Part shown: in pieces, positions 27,171 to 37,318 of the stretch
How the letters are laid out: every line of letters begins with the position of its first letter
How positions within the stretch are numbered: position 1 is the first letter of the stretch
Source of the DNA: Sphingobacterium bambusae
GTDB lineage: Bacteria > Bacteroidota > Bacteroidia > Sphingobacteriales > Sphingobacteriaceae
Reading direction: 5' to 3'
Length of the DNA stretch: 64,000 nt
NCBI RefSeq assembly: GCF_033955345.1
Contig: NZ_CP138332.1
Span: 1,364,001 to 1,428,000, forward strand
Notes under the pieces: generated by a model
What the model was told of the DNA's origin: nothing
What the model saw: the letters and a program-made list of their open reading frames with translations, nothing else
Database searches by the model: none
Program-made: the position numbers and the translations under genes

Positions 27171-28646
27171 TTATAACAGTGGTGCTAGCAAACGACAGAT
27201 GGAATCAAGCCCTCTTTTCCACGCTTTTCGCTTCTTCCATTCGGCCAAGGTCATCCGCACACAATCGGCCTTATCAAGCTCAAACTGCGCTTCCAATTCA
27301 TTGCAAACCACGGGATCCGAAATCACTGCAGCAATTTCATAGTTGATGTAAAAACTACGTATATCCAAGTTCACCGTTCCGATGAACGAAAGTTTACCGT
27401 CTACATTGATAGTCTTAGCGTGTATAAATCCCTTTTTGTAAAAATAAACCTTTACACCGCGCTCCAGCAAGGGTTTGATGAACGAAAGGCTGGCATGTTG
27501 CACAATATAGGAGTCCGATTTGTCGGGCAACATCAGCTCTACTTCCAAGCCTGCTGCGGCAGCAACTTGCAATGCAGTTGCCAATTCATCACTCGGAACA
27601 TAGTAGGGCGTAACCAACTGTACTTTTTTATCCGCCTCCCCAATGGCGATCAACATGGCCTCCATATTATAGGGAGCTACCGAAGCCGGATCGCTAGACA
27701 CAAAAGAAGTAGCCGCCTTCCCTTTCTTTTCCTCAGAAAGGGTATTACGCAGATAACCATCACTCAACAGAAAAGGCCGGCCGTCGGCCAAATTCCATGA
27801 ATTCCAAAATCCGATTTGCAGCATATTTACGCCAGGCCCCTCAATTTTCACAGCGGTATCTCGCCAATAGCGTTGATCGATCTTATTAGCATCGTTTATA
27901 TAACGATCCGAAATGTTAATTCCCCCAACGTAACCTATCTCTCCGTCGATCACGGCTACTTTACGGTGATTTCGGTAGTTACTGTTGGCCAGCGAGGTAA
28001 ATGTCACCGGCATAAAAGGCTTAAAAGCAATGCCCACATCTTGCCGCTTGCGGAAGTACTTCACTAAATCAGATGAACCTAAGCTATCCGCCAACAAACG
28101 AACCTGCACCCCTTCAAGCGCCTTAGCCTCCAAAGCGTTCAACACCGTATGGCCGATATTGTCCAGCTCGAAGATGTAATATTCTAAATGTATAGAATGT
28201 TTGGCATTTTTTATAGCGTCTAATAAATCTGGAAATTTACGTTCGCCATTCAGCAAAAGCGTCACTTTATTACCTATAGTTGGCGACGATAGGCGTTCGT
28301 TTTTTAAGAAAGTAAATACCCGCGACAGGTTGCCTATGCTTGCATTGATGTGGGCGATGTCCTGCTCCATATAAGGCTCTAGGTTTCTCCACTCTTTTTT
28401 CAAACGAATGGCCTGCGCCTGATTGACGCGCTTAATGCGCTTTACTTTGCGGAACTTCTGCCCAAATAGGTAATAAAACACCAAGCCTACGAGTGGTAAA
28501 AACGCGATAACCAAAACCCAGGATATGGTTTTCGTCGGATTTCTATTCTCGATGAGAATGGTACTGATCACCCCAAAATATAGCGCCAACAAAGGAATCC
28601 AATACCACTCCTGAACAAACGCAAAAATATGATGCACGTACTCCAT
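27171..28646 (-). CDS. cls: Cardiolipin synthase (PLD superfamily)
   Basis: The 491-residue product has two N-terminal membrane helices (about 10-60) and two phospholipase D HKD motifs. The first is NHRKVAVIDGEIGYVGGIN and the second HAKTINVDGKLSFIGTVN, as in bacterial cardiolipin synthase. That enzyme joins two phosphatidylglycerols to cardiolipin and glycerol at the inner membrane. The length is typical (E. coli ClsA has 486). It may be the first gene of a unit with 24383-27103, which starts 67 nt downstream, though no shared function is evident. Confidence 0.95.
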   Translation of the reverse strand: MEYVHHIFAFVQEWYWIPLLALYFGVISTILIENRNPTKTISWVLVIAFLPLVGLVFYYLFGQKFRKVKRIKRVNQAQAIRLKKEWRNLEPYMEQDIAHINASIGNLSRVFTFLKNERLSSPTIGNKVTLLLNGERKFPDLLDAIKNAKHSIHLEYYIFELDNIGHTVLNALEAKALEGVQVRLLADSLGSSDLVKYFRKRQDVGIAFKPFMPVTFTSLANSNYRNHRKVAVIDGEIGYVGGINISDRYINDANKIDQRYWRDTAVKIEGPGVNMLQIGFWNSWNLADGRPFLLSDGYLRNTLSEEKKGKAATSFVSSDPASVAPYNMEAMLIAIGEADKKVQLVTPYYVPSDELATALQVAAAAGLEVELMLPDKSDSYIVQHASLSFIKPLLERGVKVYFYKKGFIHAKTINVDGKLSFIGTVNLDIRSFYINYEIAAVISDPVVCNELEAQFELDKADCVRMTLAEWKKRKAWKRGLDSICRLLAPLL

Positions 28647-28752
28647 ATATTGTTACTCAAACATCGAAAATAGACTGCTAAATGGGATTATGCGCCCATG
28701 AAATTAACGTTAAGAATTGTTAAAGAGACAACATTTTCCCAATAAAAAGTGT

Positions 28753-28760
28753 TATACTTG
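28753..28760 (+). promoter_or_regulatory. Candidate -7 element for the RND efflux operon
   Basis: TATACTTG differs from TAnnTTTG at one position and lies 62 nt before the start of the adaptor gene. No TTTG element is seen at the right distance upstream. Confidence 0.3.
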
Positions 28761-28821
28761 CAAATATCGTGTAACTAAACCGTTACAATTTTTTACAGGT
28801 CATACAAGATAACAAGAAGAG

Positions 28822-29988
28822 ATGAATTTAAAAAATTCTAAGTTAAAACAGTTTGCTTTCCTTTGCACATTTCTAGCAGCCGGCATCGCGCTGACGAATT
28901 GTAGCACGGGTAGATCCGAAGAAAAAGAAAACAACAATAAACCGTTGGCTCTGCCTGTTCACACGGTTGATACCAGTGATGCCGTTACCGTAAAAGATTA
29001 TTTGGGTACTATTGAAGGAAAAGTCAATGTGGAGGTTCGCCCACAGGTGGAAGGCATCCTACAGGAAATTTATGTGGATGAGGGTTCTTTTGTTCAAAAA
29101 GGACAGAAATTATTCAAGATAGACGCGTCCGCATATCAAGAAGTTTTGAACAACATGGTGGCCACACAGAACGTCGCCAAAGCAAAGCTTGAAAATGCCA
29201 AGCTAGAAGTAGAGCGCTTACGTCCACTGGTCGAAAATGACGTTATTTCTGACGTTCGTTTGCAAACCGCTAAATCAGAGTACGATGTAGCAATGGCTTC
29301 GCTCGATCAAGCAACAGCGGCCGTGCGCAGTGCACAAATCAATAAGGAATTTACGATCTTGACTGCTCCTGTTAGTGGCTACATCGGAAGAATACCGAAA
29401 CGTATCGGTAATTTAGTGGGTAAAGGCGATAGTGAGCCCTTAACCGTACTGTCTGATGTGCAAGAGGTGTTCGTCTATTTCTCGATGAATGAGTCGGACT
29501 TTCTTTATTTTACGAAATTGAAGGCAAAGCAAGATAGTGCTGCAGGCATCAAATTAAGCAATAATCAATTGAACTTCCCAGAAGCTACGTTGATTCTTGC
29601 CGATGGGGAAGAATTCGTTAAAAAGGGACGCGTTGATGCAATAAACGGACAGGTCGATCGCACCACGGGAGCCATCTCCTTACGTGCTTCTTTTTCAAAC
29701 ACTGAAAACATCCTGCGTAACGGTAGCACTGGTACCCTAAAAATATCCGAAGTAAAACGCGGCGTTATCCAAATACCACAAATTGCAACCAGTGAGCTGC
29801 AAGATCGTACCTTTGTTTATGTGCTCAACAACAACAATAAGGTGGAAAGACGTTCGATTACGATAAAAGGAAAAAGCAAAGACAATTATATCGTGGGCTC
29901 GGGATTAAGCCGCGGCGACCGTGTGCTCCTGTCTGGCTTGGATAAGATTACCGATGGTTCCAGCGTCGTTCCTATCCAGCAGAATTAG
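28822..29988 (+). CDS. RND efflux periplasmic adaptor (AcrA/MexA-like), lipoprotein
   Basis: The 388-residue membrane-fusion protein links the inner-membrane pump and the outer-membrane channel of a tripartite RND efflux system. A lipobox puts the lipidated Cys at C27 (IALTNC). The lipoyl-like half-motifs are VEVRPQVEGILQEIYVDEGSFVQKGQ and the later ILTAPVSGYIGRI. Between them is a coiled coil (about 110-170), and YVLNNNNKVERRSITIKGK is the final membrane-proximal domain. It is followed by the pump gene (87-nt gap) and the channel gene, making a complete operon. The substrate cannot be told from this sequence. Confidence 0.95.
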   Translation: MNLKNSKLKQFAFLCTFLAAGIALTNCSTGRSEEKENNNKPLALPVHTVDTSDAVTVKDYLGTIEGKVNVEVRPQVEGILQEIYVDEGSFVQKGQKLFKIDASAYQEVLNNMVATQNVAKAKLENAKLEVERLRPLVENDVISDVRLQTAKSEYDVAMASLDQATAAVRSAQINKEFTILTAPVSGYIGRIPKRIGNLVGKGDSEPLTVLSDVQEVFVYFSMNESDFLYFTKLKAKQDSAAGIKLSNNQLNFPEATLILADGEEFVKKGRVDAINGQVDRTTGAISLRASFSNTENILRNGSTGTLKISEVKRGVIQIPQIATSELQDRTFVYVLNNNNKVERRSITIKGKSKDNYIVGSGLSRGDRVLLSGLDKITDGSSVVPIQQN

Positions 29989-30075
29989 TTGCAGATTCCT
30001 AGTAATATTCCATGCCGGCTAATCCGTATCTTTTCGATAGGGCTAGCCGCTATATGTCCCCTATAAAAAACTTTT

Positions 30076-33000
30076 ATGTTAAAAACATTCGTCAATAGAC
30101 CCATTCTAGCTACTGTGGTTTCCTTGATTCTCGTGATCCTCGGATTGGTCGGTTTAAAGACATTACCTATCAGCCGGTTTCCTGAAATCGCGCCGCCAAG
30201 CGTGGTGGTTTCGCTGAGCTACCCCGGCGCAAACTCCGAGACCGTAGCGGAAAGTGTTTTGCTACCTGTCGAGGAAGCCATTAATGGCGTGGAAGATATG
30301 ACCTACATCCGTTCGTCAGCTAGTAACTCTGGCGCCGGTTCAATACAGGTATTTTTCAAAACGGGAACCAATCCCGATATTGCTTCCGTCAACGTGCAAA
30401 CGAGGATATCCAAAGCTATTAGTACAATTCCTGCAGAGGTAAACGAAAACGGTATCACTGTGCAACCTCGCCAAAGCGGTGCCATTATGACGATCAACCT
30501 ATACTCGGATCATAAAGATTCGGTGTATGATGAAACCTTCCTACAGGCCTTTGCACAGATCAATATGATCCGTCCATTGTTACGGGTAGACGGTGTAGCG
30601 CAAGTGTCTCGTATCGGTGCCCGCGATTATTCCATGCGTGTGTGGCTTAACCCGGAAAAGCTTGCTGTCTATAATTTAGTGCCCCAAGATATCACCAAAT
30701 CCCTAAGCGATCAAAACTTCGAGATTGCGCCGGGTAAGTTCGGGGAGACATCCGACGAGGTGTTCGAAACTGTCATCAAGCATAAAGGACGGTTTTCCAA
30801 ACCGGAAGAGTTTGAAAATATGGTCATCAAAACCAATAAAGATGGTTCGGTACTTTATTTAAAAGATATTGCGCGGATAGAATTCGGTGCCACCAACTTA
30901 GGTAGCGACAATAAAGTGAACGGGTTTCCGGGCTTAACGCTCAACATCACGCAAACCAGCGGATCCAACGCGCATGCTATCGATATGCAGGTGCGCGAAG
31001 TACTGCAAGATATGTCCAAATCGTTTCCCAAAGGGATACATTATGAGATTTCCTATAGCGTGCGTGATCAGATTGATGAATCTATTAGCCAGGTAAAACA
31101 TACGCTATTCGAAGCCTTTATCTTGGTATTTATTATTGTATTCATCTTCCTACAGGACTTCCGATCTACCTTGATCCCAGCGATTGCCATTCCCGTTTCC
31201 TTGGTCGGTACTTTTTTCTTCTTAAGTCTATTTGGCTTTTCGTTGAATGTACTTACGATGTTTGCCCTCGTGCTTGCCATCGGTATCGTGGTGGATGATG
31301 CCATCGTTGTTGTGGAGGCCATACACCAAAAAATGCACGACACCGGCATGAAGGCCAAGGCCGCAACGCTTGAAACGATGTCGGAAATCACGGGTGCCAT
31401 TCTTTCCATTACCATGGTGATGGCAGCGGTATTTCTGCCTGTTGGGTTTATGGAGGGTCCCGCCGGTATCTTTTACAGGCAGTTTGCCTACACGTTGGCA
31501 ACGGCAATCCTGATCTCGGCGCTTAACGCGCTTACCTTGAGTCCGGCTCTCTGCGCACTGCTGCTCAAACCGGTAAAGCATGGCGAGGAAGCACTGGAGG
31601 ATACGAAAAAACAAAACAAGTTCAACCAATACAAAGGAAGATTCTTTCAAGCATTTAACGCATCGTTTGATCGCTTGACGTCCAAGTATATTACGGCGGT
31701 AAAGTTCTTAATAGGCCATAAAAAGATCGCTTGGCTGGGATTAATCACCATCAGTGCCATAGGCGTGTTGTTGTTGGTAAAAACACCAAAAAGTTTTATC
31801 CCTACCGAGGATGATGGGTTTGTGACCTACGCCTTGGTGATGCCTCCGGGAGCGTCCCTCTCGCGTACCACTACGGTATTGCGCAAGGCGGATAGTATTC
31901 TCCAAAAATATAATGATGTGGCCGGCATGACGACTGTATCCGGATTTAACGCCTTGGATGGAAGTACAAGCCCGGCCTTTGCAGCGGGTTACATCAACCT
32001 AAAACCACATAAGGAACGCGAAGATATTCCCGCCATTGATGCGTTTATGGATAGTGTAAGCGCCGATCTTGCTCAAATCAACGAGGCTACTTTTAAAGTA
32101 TTCCCCCGTCCTACGGTTCAAGGGTTTGGTGATTTCGCCGGTTTGGAGCTCGTTCTACAGGATCGCTTGGGTGGTGATATCCGCGATTTTGACCTTGTGG
32201 CCGATACCTTGATCAACCAGCTCAACGAACTGCCCGAGATCGCCAATGCCTACACATCATTTGCCTCCAACTTCCCACAGTATGAGGCAGACATCGATGT
32301 GGTGAAAGCAAAAAGTTTGGGTGTCGATATTCGGGAGATGATGAACACCATACGGATGTATTTTGCTCGCGTCAACGCGGGCGACTTCAACCGTTTCGGC
32401 AGAACGTATCGGGTTTATATGCAATCGGATTTTGACTTCCGTACCGACCCCGAGTCGCTGAACTCTATATTTGTTAGAAATAAAAACGGCGCAATGGTAC
32501 CGGTGGGTACGCTGATGACGCTCAAGAAGGTGATCGGCCCAGAAACGATCTCGCGCTACAACCTGTACAACTCCATCACGGTAAACGCTACGCCGGCGCC
32601 AGGCTACAGTACTGGAGATGCGATGGAAGCAATAGAACGGCTCGCCGATGAACAATTGCCCGGAAATTATGGTTATGAATGGACTGGTATGTCCTTTGAA
32701 GAAGCGCAGTCGGGGTCACAAACGGTTTTGATCTTCGGACTAAGTTTGCTATTCGTCTATTTCTTGCTGTCCGCACAGTATGAAAGCTATATTCTGCCTT
32801 GGGCCGTGCTCCTCTCTGTCCCGGTCGGGTTGATAGGGGTCTTCGTGACCGTCTTGCTCGTTGGTTTACAAAACAATATCTATGTTCAGGTCGGGCTTAT
32901 CATGTTGATTGGTCTTCTGGCAAAGAATGCGATCCTTATCGTCGAATTTGCGGTGCAGCAGCGCGAGAAAGGCATGAGTGTCTACAACGCGGCAATTATG

Positions 33001-33237
33001 GGCGCAAAATTGAGACTACGTCCTATTCTAATGACGTCTTTAGCATTCGTGGCCGGTCTAATACCTTTGATGTGGACTGTAGGGCCTTCGGCGATAGGAA
33101 ACCACTCCATCAGCTTTAGTGCTGCTGGTGGCATGCTCGCCGGCGTCATCTTTGGCATATTTGTTATACCTATGCTTTTCGTCGTCTTCAAAACACTGGA
33201 CGAAAAAGTAAAACAACGATTTAAAACGGAGGACTAA
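30076..33237 (+). CDS. RND multidrug efflux pump (HAE-1, AcrB-like)
   Basis: The 1053-residue inner-membrane pump has the HAE-1 layout. It opens with [19 protein letters not shown] and has two large periplasmic loops between TM1-2 and TM7-8. The proton-relay Asp pair is in [13 protein letters not shown] (TM4), equivalent to D407-D408 of Acr[23 protein letters not shown] and the repeat near the C-terminal half ([19 protein letters not shown]) are conserved. HAE-1 pumps export a range of drugs and bile salts or lipids using the proton gradient. It is the second gene of the operon, 3 nt before the channel gene. Confidence 0.97.
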   Translation: MLKTFVNRPILATVVSLILVILGLVGLKTLPISRFPEIAPPSVVVSLSYPGANSETVAESVLLPVEEAINGVEDMTYIRSSASNSGAGSIQVFFKTGTNPDIASVNVQTRISKAISTIPAEVNENGITVQPRQSGAIMTINLYSDHKDSVYDETFLQAFAQINMIRPLLRVDGVAQVSRIGARDYSMRVWLNPEKLAVYNLVPQDITKSLSDQNFEIAPGKFGETSDEVFETVIKHKGRFSKPEEFENMVIKTNKDGSVLYLKDIARIEFGATNLGSDNKVNGFPGLTLNITQTSGSNAHAIDMQVREVLQDMSKSFPKGIHYEISYSVRDQIDESISQVKHTLFEAFILVFIIVFIFLQDFRSTLIPAIAIPVSLVGTFFFLSLFGFSLNVLTMFALVLAIGIVVDDAIVVVEAIHQKMHDTGMKAKAATLETMSEITGAILSITMVMAAVFLPVGFMEGPAGIFYRQFAYTLATAILISALNALTLSPALCALLLKPVKHGEEALEDTKKQNKFNQYKGRFFQAFNASFDRLTSKYITAVKFLIGHKKIAWLGLITISAIGVLLLVKTPKSFIPTEDDGFVTYALVMPPGASLSRTTTVLRKADSILQKYNDVAGMTTVSGFNALDGSTSPAFAAGYINLKPHKEREDIPAIDAFMDSVSADLAQINEATFKVFPRPTVQGFGDFAGLELVLQDRLGGDIRDFDLVADTLINQLNELPEIANAYTSFASNFPQYEADIDVVKAKSLGVDIREMMNTIRMYFARVNAGDFNRFGRTYRVYMQSDFDFRTDPESLNSIFVRNKNGAMVPVGTLMTLKKVIGPETISRYNLYNSITVNATPAPGYSTGDAMEAIERLADEQLPGNYGYEWTGMSFEEAQSGSQTVLIFGLSLLFVYFLLSAQYESYILPWAVLLSVPVGLIGVFVTVLLVGLQNNIYVQVGLIMLIGLLAKNAILIVEFAVQQREKGMSVYNAAIMGAKLRLRPILMTSLAFVAGLIPLMWTVGPSAIGNHSISFSAAGGMLAGVIFGIFVIPMLFVVFKTLDEKVKQRFKTED

Positions 33238-33240
33238 GGA

Positions 33241-34704
33241 ATGAAGTATGTAAATTTTGTTCATCTATTATATATTGCTACGCTACTCTTTGCGGCTTCA
33301 GCCTGTAAAGTAGGGAAGCCTTATCAACAACCCGAGTTGGGCCTTCCAAAAGAGTTTCGTGGAGACACCATCACCTACCGGGAGGATACGGTCATCTTTG
33401 GACATATCTCTTGGCGCGACTTTTTCAACGATCCGCAACTGCTATCGTTGATCGACAGCGGGCTAGCGAATAATTACGACATGCGTACGGCCTTAAAAAA
33501 CATCGAAATTGCCAATCGCAACCTACGCCAGAACCGCTTGGAGTATCTTCCGTCTTTGGATGGAAATATTGCTACGGTAAACAGGCAATACCGCTCCAAG
33601 GATTTCTATGCAGGTCCGTCCAGCAAGTGGTATGGTCAAGAGGGAACGGAAGCCGCACCCGACAAGCTTTTCAACTACCAGTCCCAATTTGCCACTGGCG
33701 TAGAATTTAGCTGGGAGCTTGATATCTGGGGACGCATCGCTAACCAGAAAGATCAGCTCAAAGCGGAATTTCTGGATTCTTATGAAGCAAAAAATGCGAT
33801 ACAAACCATGCTGGTGTCCGACATCGCAAAAGGCTATTTTAACCTAATCATGTTGGATGCACAAATAGAAGTTGCCAAACGAAATTTGACGCTCAACGAC
33901 AGCACCCTCCGTATGATTAAATTGCAGTTTGACGCCGGAGAAATCACCGCACTAGCAATTCAACAAACGGAATCCCAACGGTTATTGGCGGCCTCATTGG
34001 TGCCCGAAATCGAGAAGGAAATTGCTATCCAAGAGAACTCCTTACGGGTACTGATCGGTCAAATGCCAGAAGCGGTAGGTCGCAACCAGCGAATAGACAG
34101 CCTGATGAACACAGAAAATGGAATTACGCTGGGGGCTCCGTTGGAAATAGTCCGGAATAGGCCAGACATTAAGCGTGCTGAGTACAACTTGATTTCGGCC
34201 AATGCACAGGCTAACATACAGCAAATCATGCGCTACCCGCAGCTCTCTTTAAGCGGGGTATTTGGCGTCAATTCCATGTTGCCCAAAAATTGGTTTAATA
34301 TACCCGGCGCCCTTTTGGGCGGTATAGCAGGAAACTTGACCGCACCTATTTTTCGCAATGGCCGTCTGAAAAATGAATATGAAGTGGCTAAACTAGAACG
34401 GGACAAGGCAGAGCTTGCTTTACAACAGTCGGTTATGGAGGCTGTTAGCGAAGTGTCGAATGCGGTGGTCACCGTTGAAAAACAGGTGGAGCAGCTCAAG
34501 CTGGCGCGCAAACGGGTGGAAAACTCCCAGTTGGCCGTCAAAAATGCTTCACTACTCTTTAAAGGTGGTTATGCGACTTATCTCGAAGTCATTACAGCAC
34601 AAAGCAATGCGCTAGACAGTGAGCTGTCGCTTGTCGATATTGGGGCTAGGCAGCTACAGGCCTATGTCGACCTGTATCGCTCCTTGGGCGGTGGCTGGCG
34701 ATAG
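33241..34704 (+). CDS. Outer-membrane channel of the RND system (NodT/OprM-like lipoprotein)
   Basis: The 487-residue protein is the outer-membrane TolC-like exit duct. A lipobox gives C22 (LFAASAC), as in OprM-type channels. The two-fold repeat typical of the family is visible: helical barrel repeats starting DPQLLSLIDSGLANNYDMRTA and RRP-like RNRPDIKRAEYNLISANAQ. The PAPIFRNGRLKNEYE-like segment, here TAPIFRNGRLKNEYE, is also a family marker. It begins 3 nt after the pump stop codon, so coupled translation is likely. The three-gene operon is complete, and I find no regulator gene next to it. Confidence 0.95.
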   Translation: MKYVNFVHLLYIATLLFAASACKVGKPYQQPELGLPKEFRGDTITYREDTVIFGHISWRDFFNDPQLLSLIDSGLANNYDMRTALKNIEIANRNLRQNRLEYLPSLDGNIATVNRQYRSKDFYAGPSSKWYGQEGTEAAPDKLFNYQSQFATGVEFSWELDIWGRIANQKDQLKAEFLDSYEAKNAIQTMLVSDIAKGYFNLIMLDAQIEVAKRNLTLNDSTLRMIKLQFDAGEITALAIQQTESQRLLAASLVPEIEKEIAIQENSLRVLIGQMPEAVGRNQRIDSLMNTENGITLGAPLEIVRNRPDIKRAEYNLISANAQANIQQIMRYPQLSLSGVFGVNSMLPKNWFNIPGALLGGIAGNLTAPIFRNGRLKNEYEVAKLERDKAELALQQSVMEAVSEVSNAVVTVEKQVEQLKLARKRVENSQLAVKNASLLFKGGYATYLEVITAQSNALDSELSLVDIGARQLQAYVDLYRSLGGGWR

Positions 34705-34729
34705 GTAATAGCTACGTTAAAAAACATGG

Positions 34730-34766
34730 AATGGCGGTACAGCAAAAAAATTGTTGTACCGCCATT
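34730..34766. terminator. Terminator of the RND operon
   Basis: The 12-bp stem AATGGCGGTACA and its complement, with a 13-nt loop, is followed by eight T on the plus strand. The converging safE-like gene ends 5 nt further on, at 34771. Confidence 0.85.
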
Positions 34767-34770
34767 TTTT

Positions 34771-35463
34771 TTATGCACAGTGGATAGCTCCTTCCACATG
34801 CAACAGAGGACTCAAATACGGAATATCCAAATTTGCTCCGCGCAAGATAAACCAAACACCCATCAAAAGATACAAAAAGGGCATTAGCCGAGTAAAGCCC
34901 CGCTTGAACAGCGATTTCGGCATGCCTGCGATAAAGGAAAACAGCACCAGTAAAGGCAAAGTACCCATACCAAAAAACAGCATGAACAAGGAGCTATCCA
35001 TCATCGAGTCAGCACTCATTGCGGATGCCAGTGCCATATAAACCATCCCACATGGCAAAAGTCCATTCAGCAGTCCCGCTAAAAAAATGCCGCCAGGCAT
35101 GTTCAGCCATCTCCCCATCAGTTTGGCAAAAGGAGCTAGTGCACGAGCCTGCCATGCCGCAACGGATGTATTGCGCTTGCCAAACAGAAATAATAGTCCT
35201 ATAAGAAGCAAAACAATCCCCATCACCATACTAAAACCTTGTTGCCAGCCCCGCATCACCGCTAGGCTTCCTACAGAGCCGAGCAGCAATCCCAACAGAC
35301 CATACATTAACACCCGTCCTAGCTGATAGAGCAAACGTTGCATGAATACCCGCCAGTTAAATCCCAGCTGTCTATCTATAGCCAAAATAAGGGGGCCACA
35401 CATCGCCACACAATGCAGGCTAGCAAATAGCCCCATAAAAAAAGCGAGATGATGGTAGGTCAT
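34771..35463 (-). CDS. Sulfite exporter TauE/SafE-type membrane protein of the cbb3 cluster
   Basis: The 230-residue membrane protein has about six helices and belongs to the DsbD/TauE-SafE-like group commonly found with cbb3 oxidase genes. It opens with a helix carrying HCVAMCGPLILAI, where the His and Cys residues are conserved in cluster-linked members. FLAGLLNGLLPCGMVYMALA is a second family block with a Cys in a proline loop. Such proteins may move thiols, copper or sulfite for oxidase assembly; the true substrate is unproven. It is the last gene of the cco operon, starting 3 nt after the ccoH stop codon. Confidence 0.85.
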   Translation of the reverse strand: MTYHHLAFFMGLFASLHCVAMCGPLILAIDRQLGFNWRVFMQRLLYQLGRVLMYGLLGLLLGSVGSLAVMRGWQQGFSMVMGIVLLLIGLLFLFGKRNTSVAAWQARALAPFAKLMGRWLNMPGGIFLAGLLNGLLPCGMVYMALASAMSADSMMDSSLFMLFFGMGTLPLLVLFSFIAGMPKSLFKRGFTRLMPFLYLLMGVWFILRGANLDIPYLSPLLHVEGAIHCA

Positions 35464-35466
35464 GGC

Positions 35467-35889
35467 TTAAAAATATAAGCTGTGGTCCGACAAATAGGAT
35501 GTATGATCATTCTTCCAAGATATTTCCATCTGCCAATTGCCTTTCTCAAAGGAGCTGATTGCTATTTTGTAGCTCCCTTGGGTCGTCGCAAAAGGCAATG
35601 TCACATCCAAAGAGCTGTCCGAAGGACGTTTTAGCTTCAGGAACCCCTGGTTGTGCGTGTCTTTAAATTCCAAACACAGGGTATCCTCTAAGACTTGAAC
35701 CGTAGGTTCGGCGTGGTCTTTCAACAGATTTTGCCTTTCGGCGTACACATGGTCGTAGGTTAAGCTTTTCTCATAGTAATCGCTTTCCTCTAGGCTATCC
35801 GTATTCTTGACGACCATATAAACACCGGCGCCAACGATAAACAGCATAAAGCTTCCCAAGCCAATAATTATTTTTATCCCCCAGTTCAT
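35467..35889 (-). CDS. ccoH: FixH/CcoH-family cbb3 oxidase assembly protein
   Basis: I start at the ATG at 35889 (MNWGIKIIIGLGSFMLFIVG, 140 residues); an upstream ATG would overlap ccoG by 23 nt. One N-terminal membrane helix (about 5-26) is followed by ESDYYEKSLTYDHVYAERQN, which matches the conserved DYYxKxLxY of FixH/CcoH. The rest is a small periplasmic beta domain. In proteobacteria CcoH is needed for assembly or stability of the cbb3 complex. It lies 7 nt after ccoG and 3 nt before the safE-like gene in the same operon. Confidence 0.85.
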   Translation of the reverse strand: MNWGIKIIIGLGSFMLFIVGAGVYMVVKNTDSLEESDYYEKSLTYDHVYAERQNLLKDHAEPTVQVLEDTLCLEFKDTHNQGFLKLKRPSDSSLDVTLPFATTQGSYKIAISSFEKGNWQMEISWKNDHTSYLSDHSLYF

Positions 35890-35896
35890 CTTCTTC

Positions 35897-37288
35897 TTAT
35901 TTAGGTGGCAACGGGGCAATAAATGTTGTTTTCATCACATGTACTGATTGACCCGCCGACACGATTTTAACTTTCACATTTTGCTTGTATTGCTCCACCT
36001 CTTTCCGATCCATAAACAAGAAAAAACTTAACGTAGCCGCGCCATCTTTTTTCAGCGCATGGATTGGATTGACTTGCTGCAGCCTATAGCGGGCATCGAC
36101 ACTTTCGAGTACAAACGCCATCTCTTTGCCAGACTTGTTGACCAGCTCCAGCGTGTAGAGGTTTCCCACCGTACCATCGTCTTTCAACAGGTAACTACTA
36201 CCATTTGCCCGTAACAAACGCCCATCGATTGCCGATCGGTTGAACAACAGTACCGCAAAAACAGCGATAAGTACACACAACACAGTGGAATATGCCACTG
36301 CGCGAAAGTTCCTCTTCCTGTAACCGTCCTTTTTTAACACTTTGGCCGTCGGATAAAAGCCAATCAAGCCAGCAGGCTTGCCGATTTTGTCCATCACCGC
36401 GTCGCAAGCGTCGATGCAGGCGGTGCAACTCACACACTCCATTTGCAGGCCGTTCCGGATATCGATCCCTGTAGGACAAACATGAACACATAGTTTGCAG
36501 TCCACACAGTCTCCCACCGCCCCCTGCTGCTTCTTGCGCTTCTTACTACGCGGCTCTCCACGCTCCACGTCGTAAGCCACCGTAATACTCTGATCGTCCA
36601 ATAGAACGCCTTGTAGGCGTCCGTACGGGCATATAGTCGTACATACAATCTCCCGCACATGGGCAAACACGGCATAGAAGACCAATGTGAACAGCAGGAT
36701 GGCTGTAAATCCCGCAAAATGCGCGGATACCGGATCGAATATAATCGCCTGAAGACTATCGATCCCAATAATATAGGCCAGAAAAATGTTGGATATAAAA
36801 AAGGATAATGCGAAGAAAATGCCGTGCTTTAAAAATTTCTTCCAAGCACGCGCATCGGAATCAGGCCCTTCGTTGCTTTTTTTCTGTTGTTGCCAATCTC
36901 CCTCTATCCAATATTCGATGCGCCTAAACACCAGCTCCATAAAAATAGTCTGCGGGCATGCCCAGCCGCACCATACCCTTCCGTAGACCACGGTGAACAG
37001 CACGACGCATACCATGACGATCAGCATGCCGAATACAAAAATGTACAGATCCTGCGGATAAAACAGCGTTCCAAAGATGGAAAACTTCCTTTCCAGAATA
37101 TTGAACATCAGAAAGGGATGGCCATTGATCTTTATGAAGGGCGCAGCAAAGAGAAACAACAACAACGGATAACCTACCCACTGCCGATAGGTATAATACC
37201 TTCCTTTCGGTTTTTTAGCATAAATCCACTTCCGCTTCTCCTGTGTTTGATTTGCCTTACCTCGCGCCGCTGTTGCCACTGTTTCCAT
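35897..37288 (-). CDS. ccoG: Cytochrome c oxidase accessory protein CcoG (copper-handling ferredoxin-like)
   Basis: The 463-residue membrane protein has five or so helices. GRVWCGWACPQTIFMELVFRRIEYWIEGD is the NapH/CcoG signature. Two 4Fe-4S motifs lie in the middle: CVDCKLCVHVCPTGID and CVSCTACIDACD. A C-terminal immunoglobulin-like domain (about 360-463) faces the periplasm. CcoG reduces Cu2+ during copper delivery to the CuB site of cbb3 oxidase in other bacteria. It follows ccoP after 30 nt and precedes ccoH after 7 nt. Assignment is firm. Confidence 0.95.
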   Translation of the reverse strand: METVATAARGKANQTQEKRKWIYAKKPKGRYYTYRQWVGYPLLLFLFAAPFIKINGHPFLMFNILERKFSIFGTLFYPQDLYIFVFGMLIVMVCVVLFTVVYGRVWCGWACPQTIFMELVFRRIEYWIEGDWQQQKKSNEGPDSDARAWKKFLKHGIFFALSFFISNIFLAYIIGIDSLQAIIFDPVSAHFAGFTAILLFTLVFYAVFAHVREIVCTTICPYGRLQGVLLDDQSITVAYDVERGEPRSKKRKKQQGAVGDCVDCKLCVHVCPTGIDIRNGLQMECVSCTACIDACDAVMDKIGKPAGLIGFYPTAKVLKKDGYRKRNFRAVAYSTVLCVLIAVFAVLLFNRSAIDGRLLRANGSSYLLKDDGTVGNLYTLELVNKSGKEMAFVLESVDARYRLQQVNPIHALKKDGAATLSFFLFMDRKEVEQYKQNVKVKIVSAGQSVHVMKTTFIAPLPPK

Positions 37289-37318
37289 GCTTCTTGTATA
37301 TCTGCTCTTTCTTTTGTG

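Noticed and set aside
35890..35919. Upstream ATG for ccoH
   Set aside because: It would overlap ccoG by 23 nt and add a charged stretch before the membrane helix; the ATG at 35889 matches family openings.
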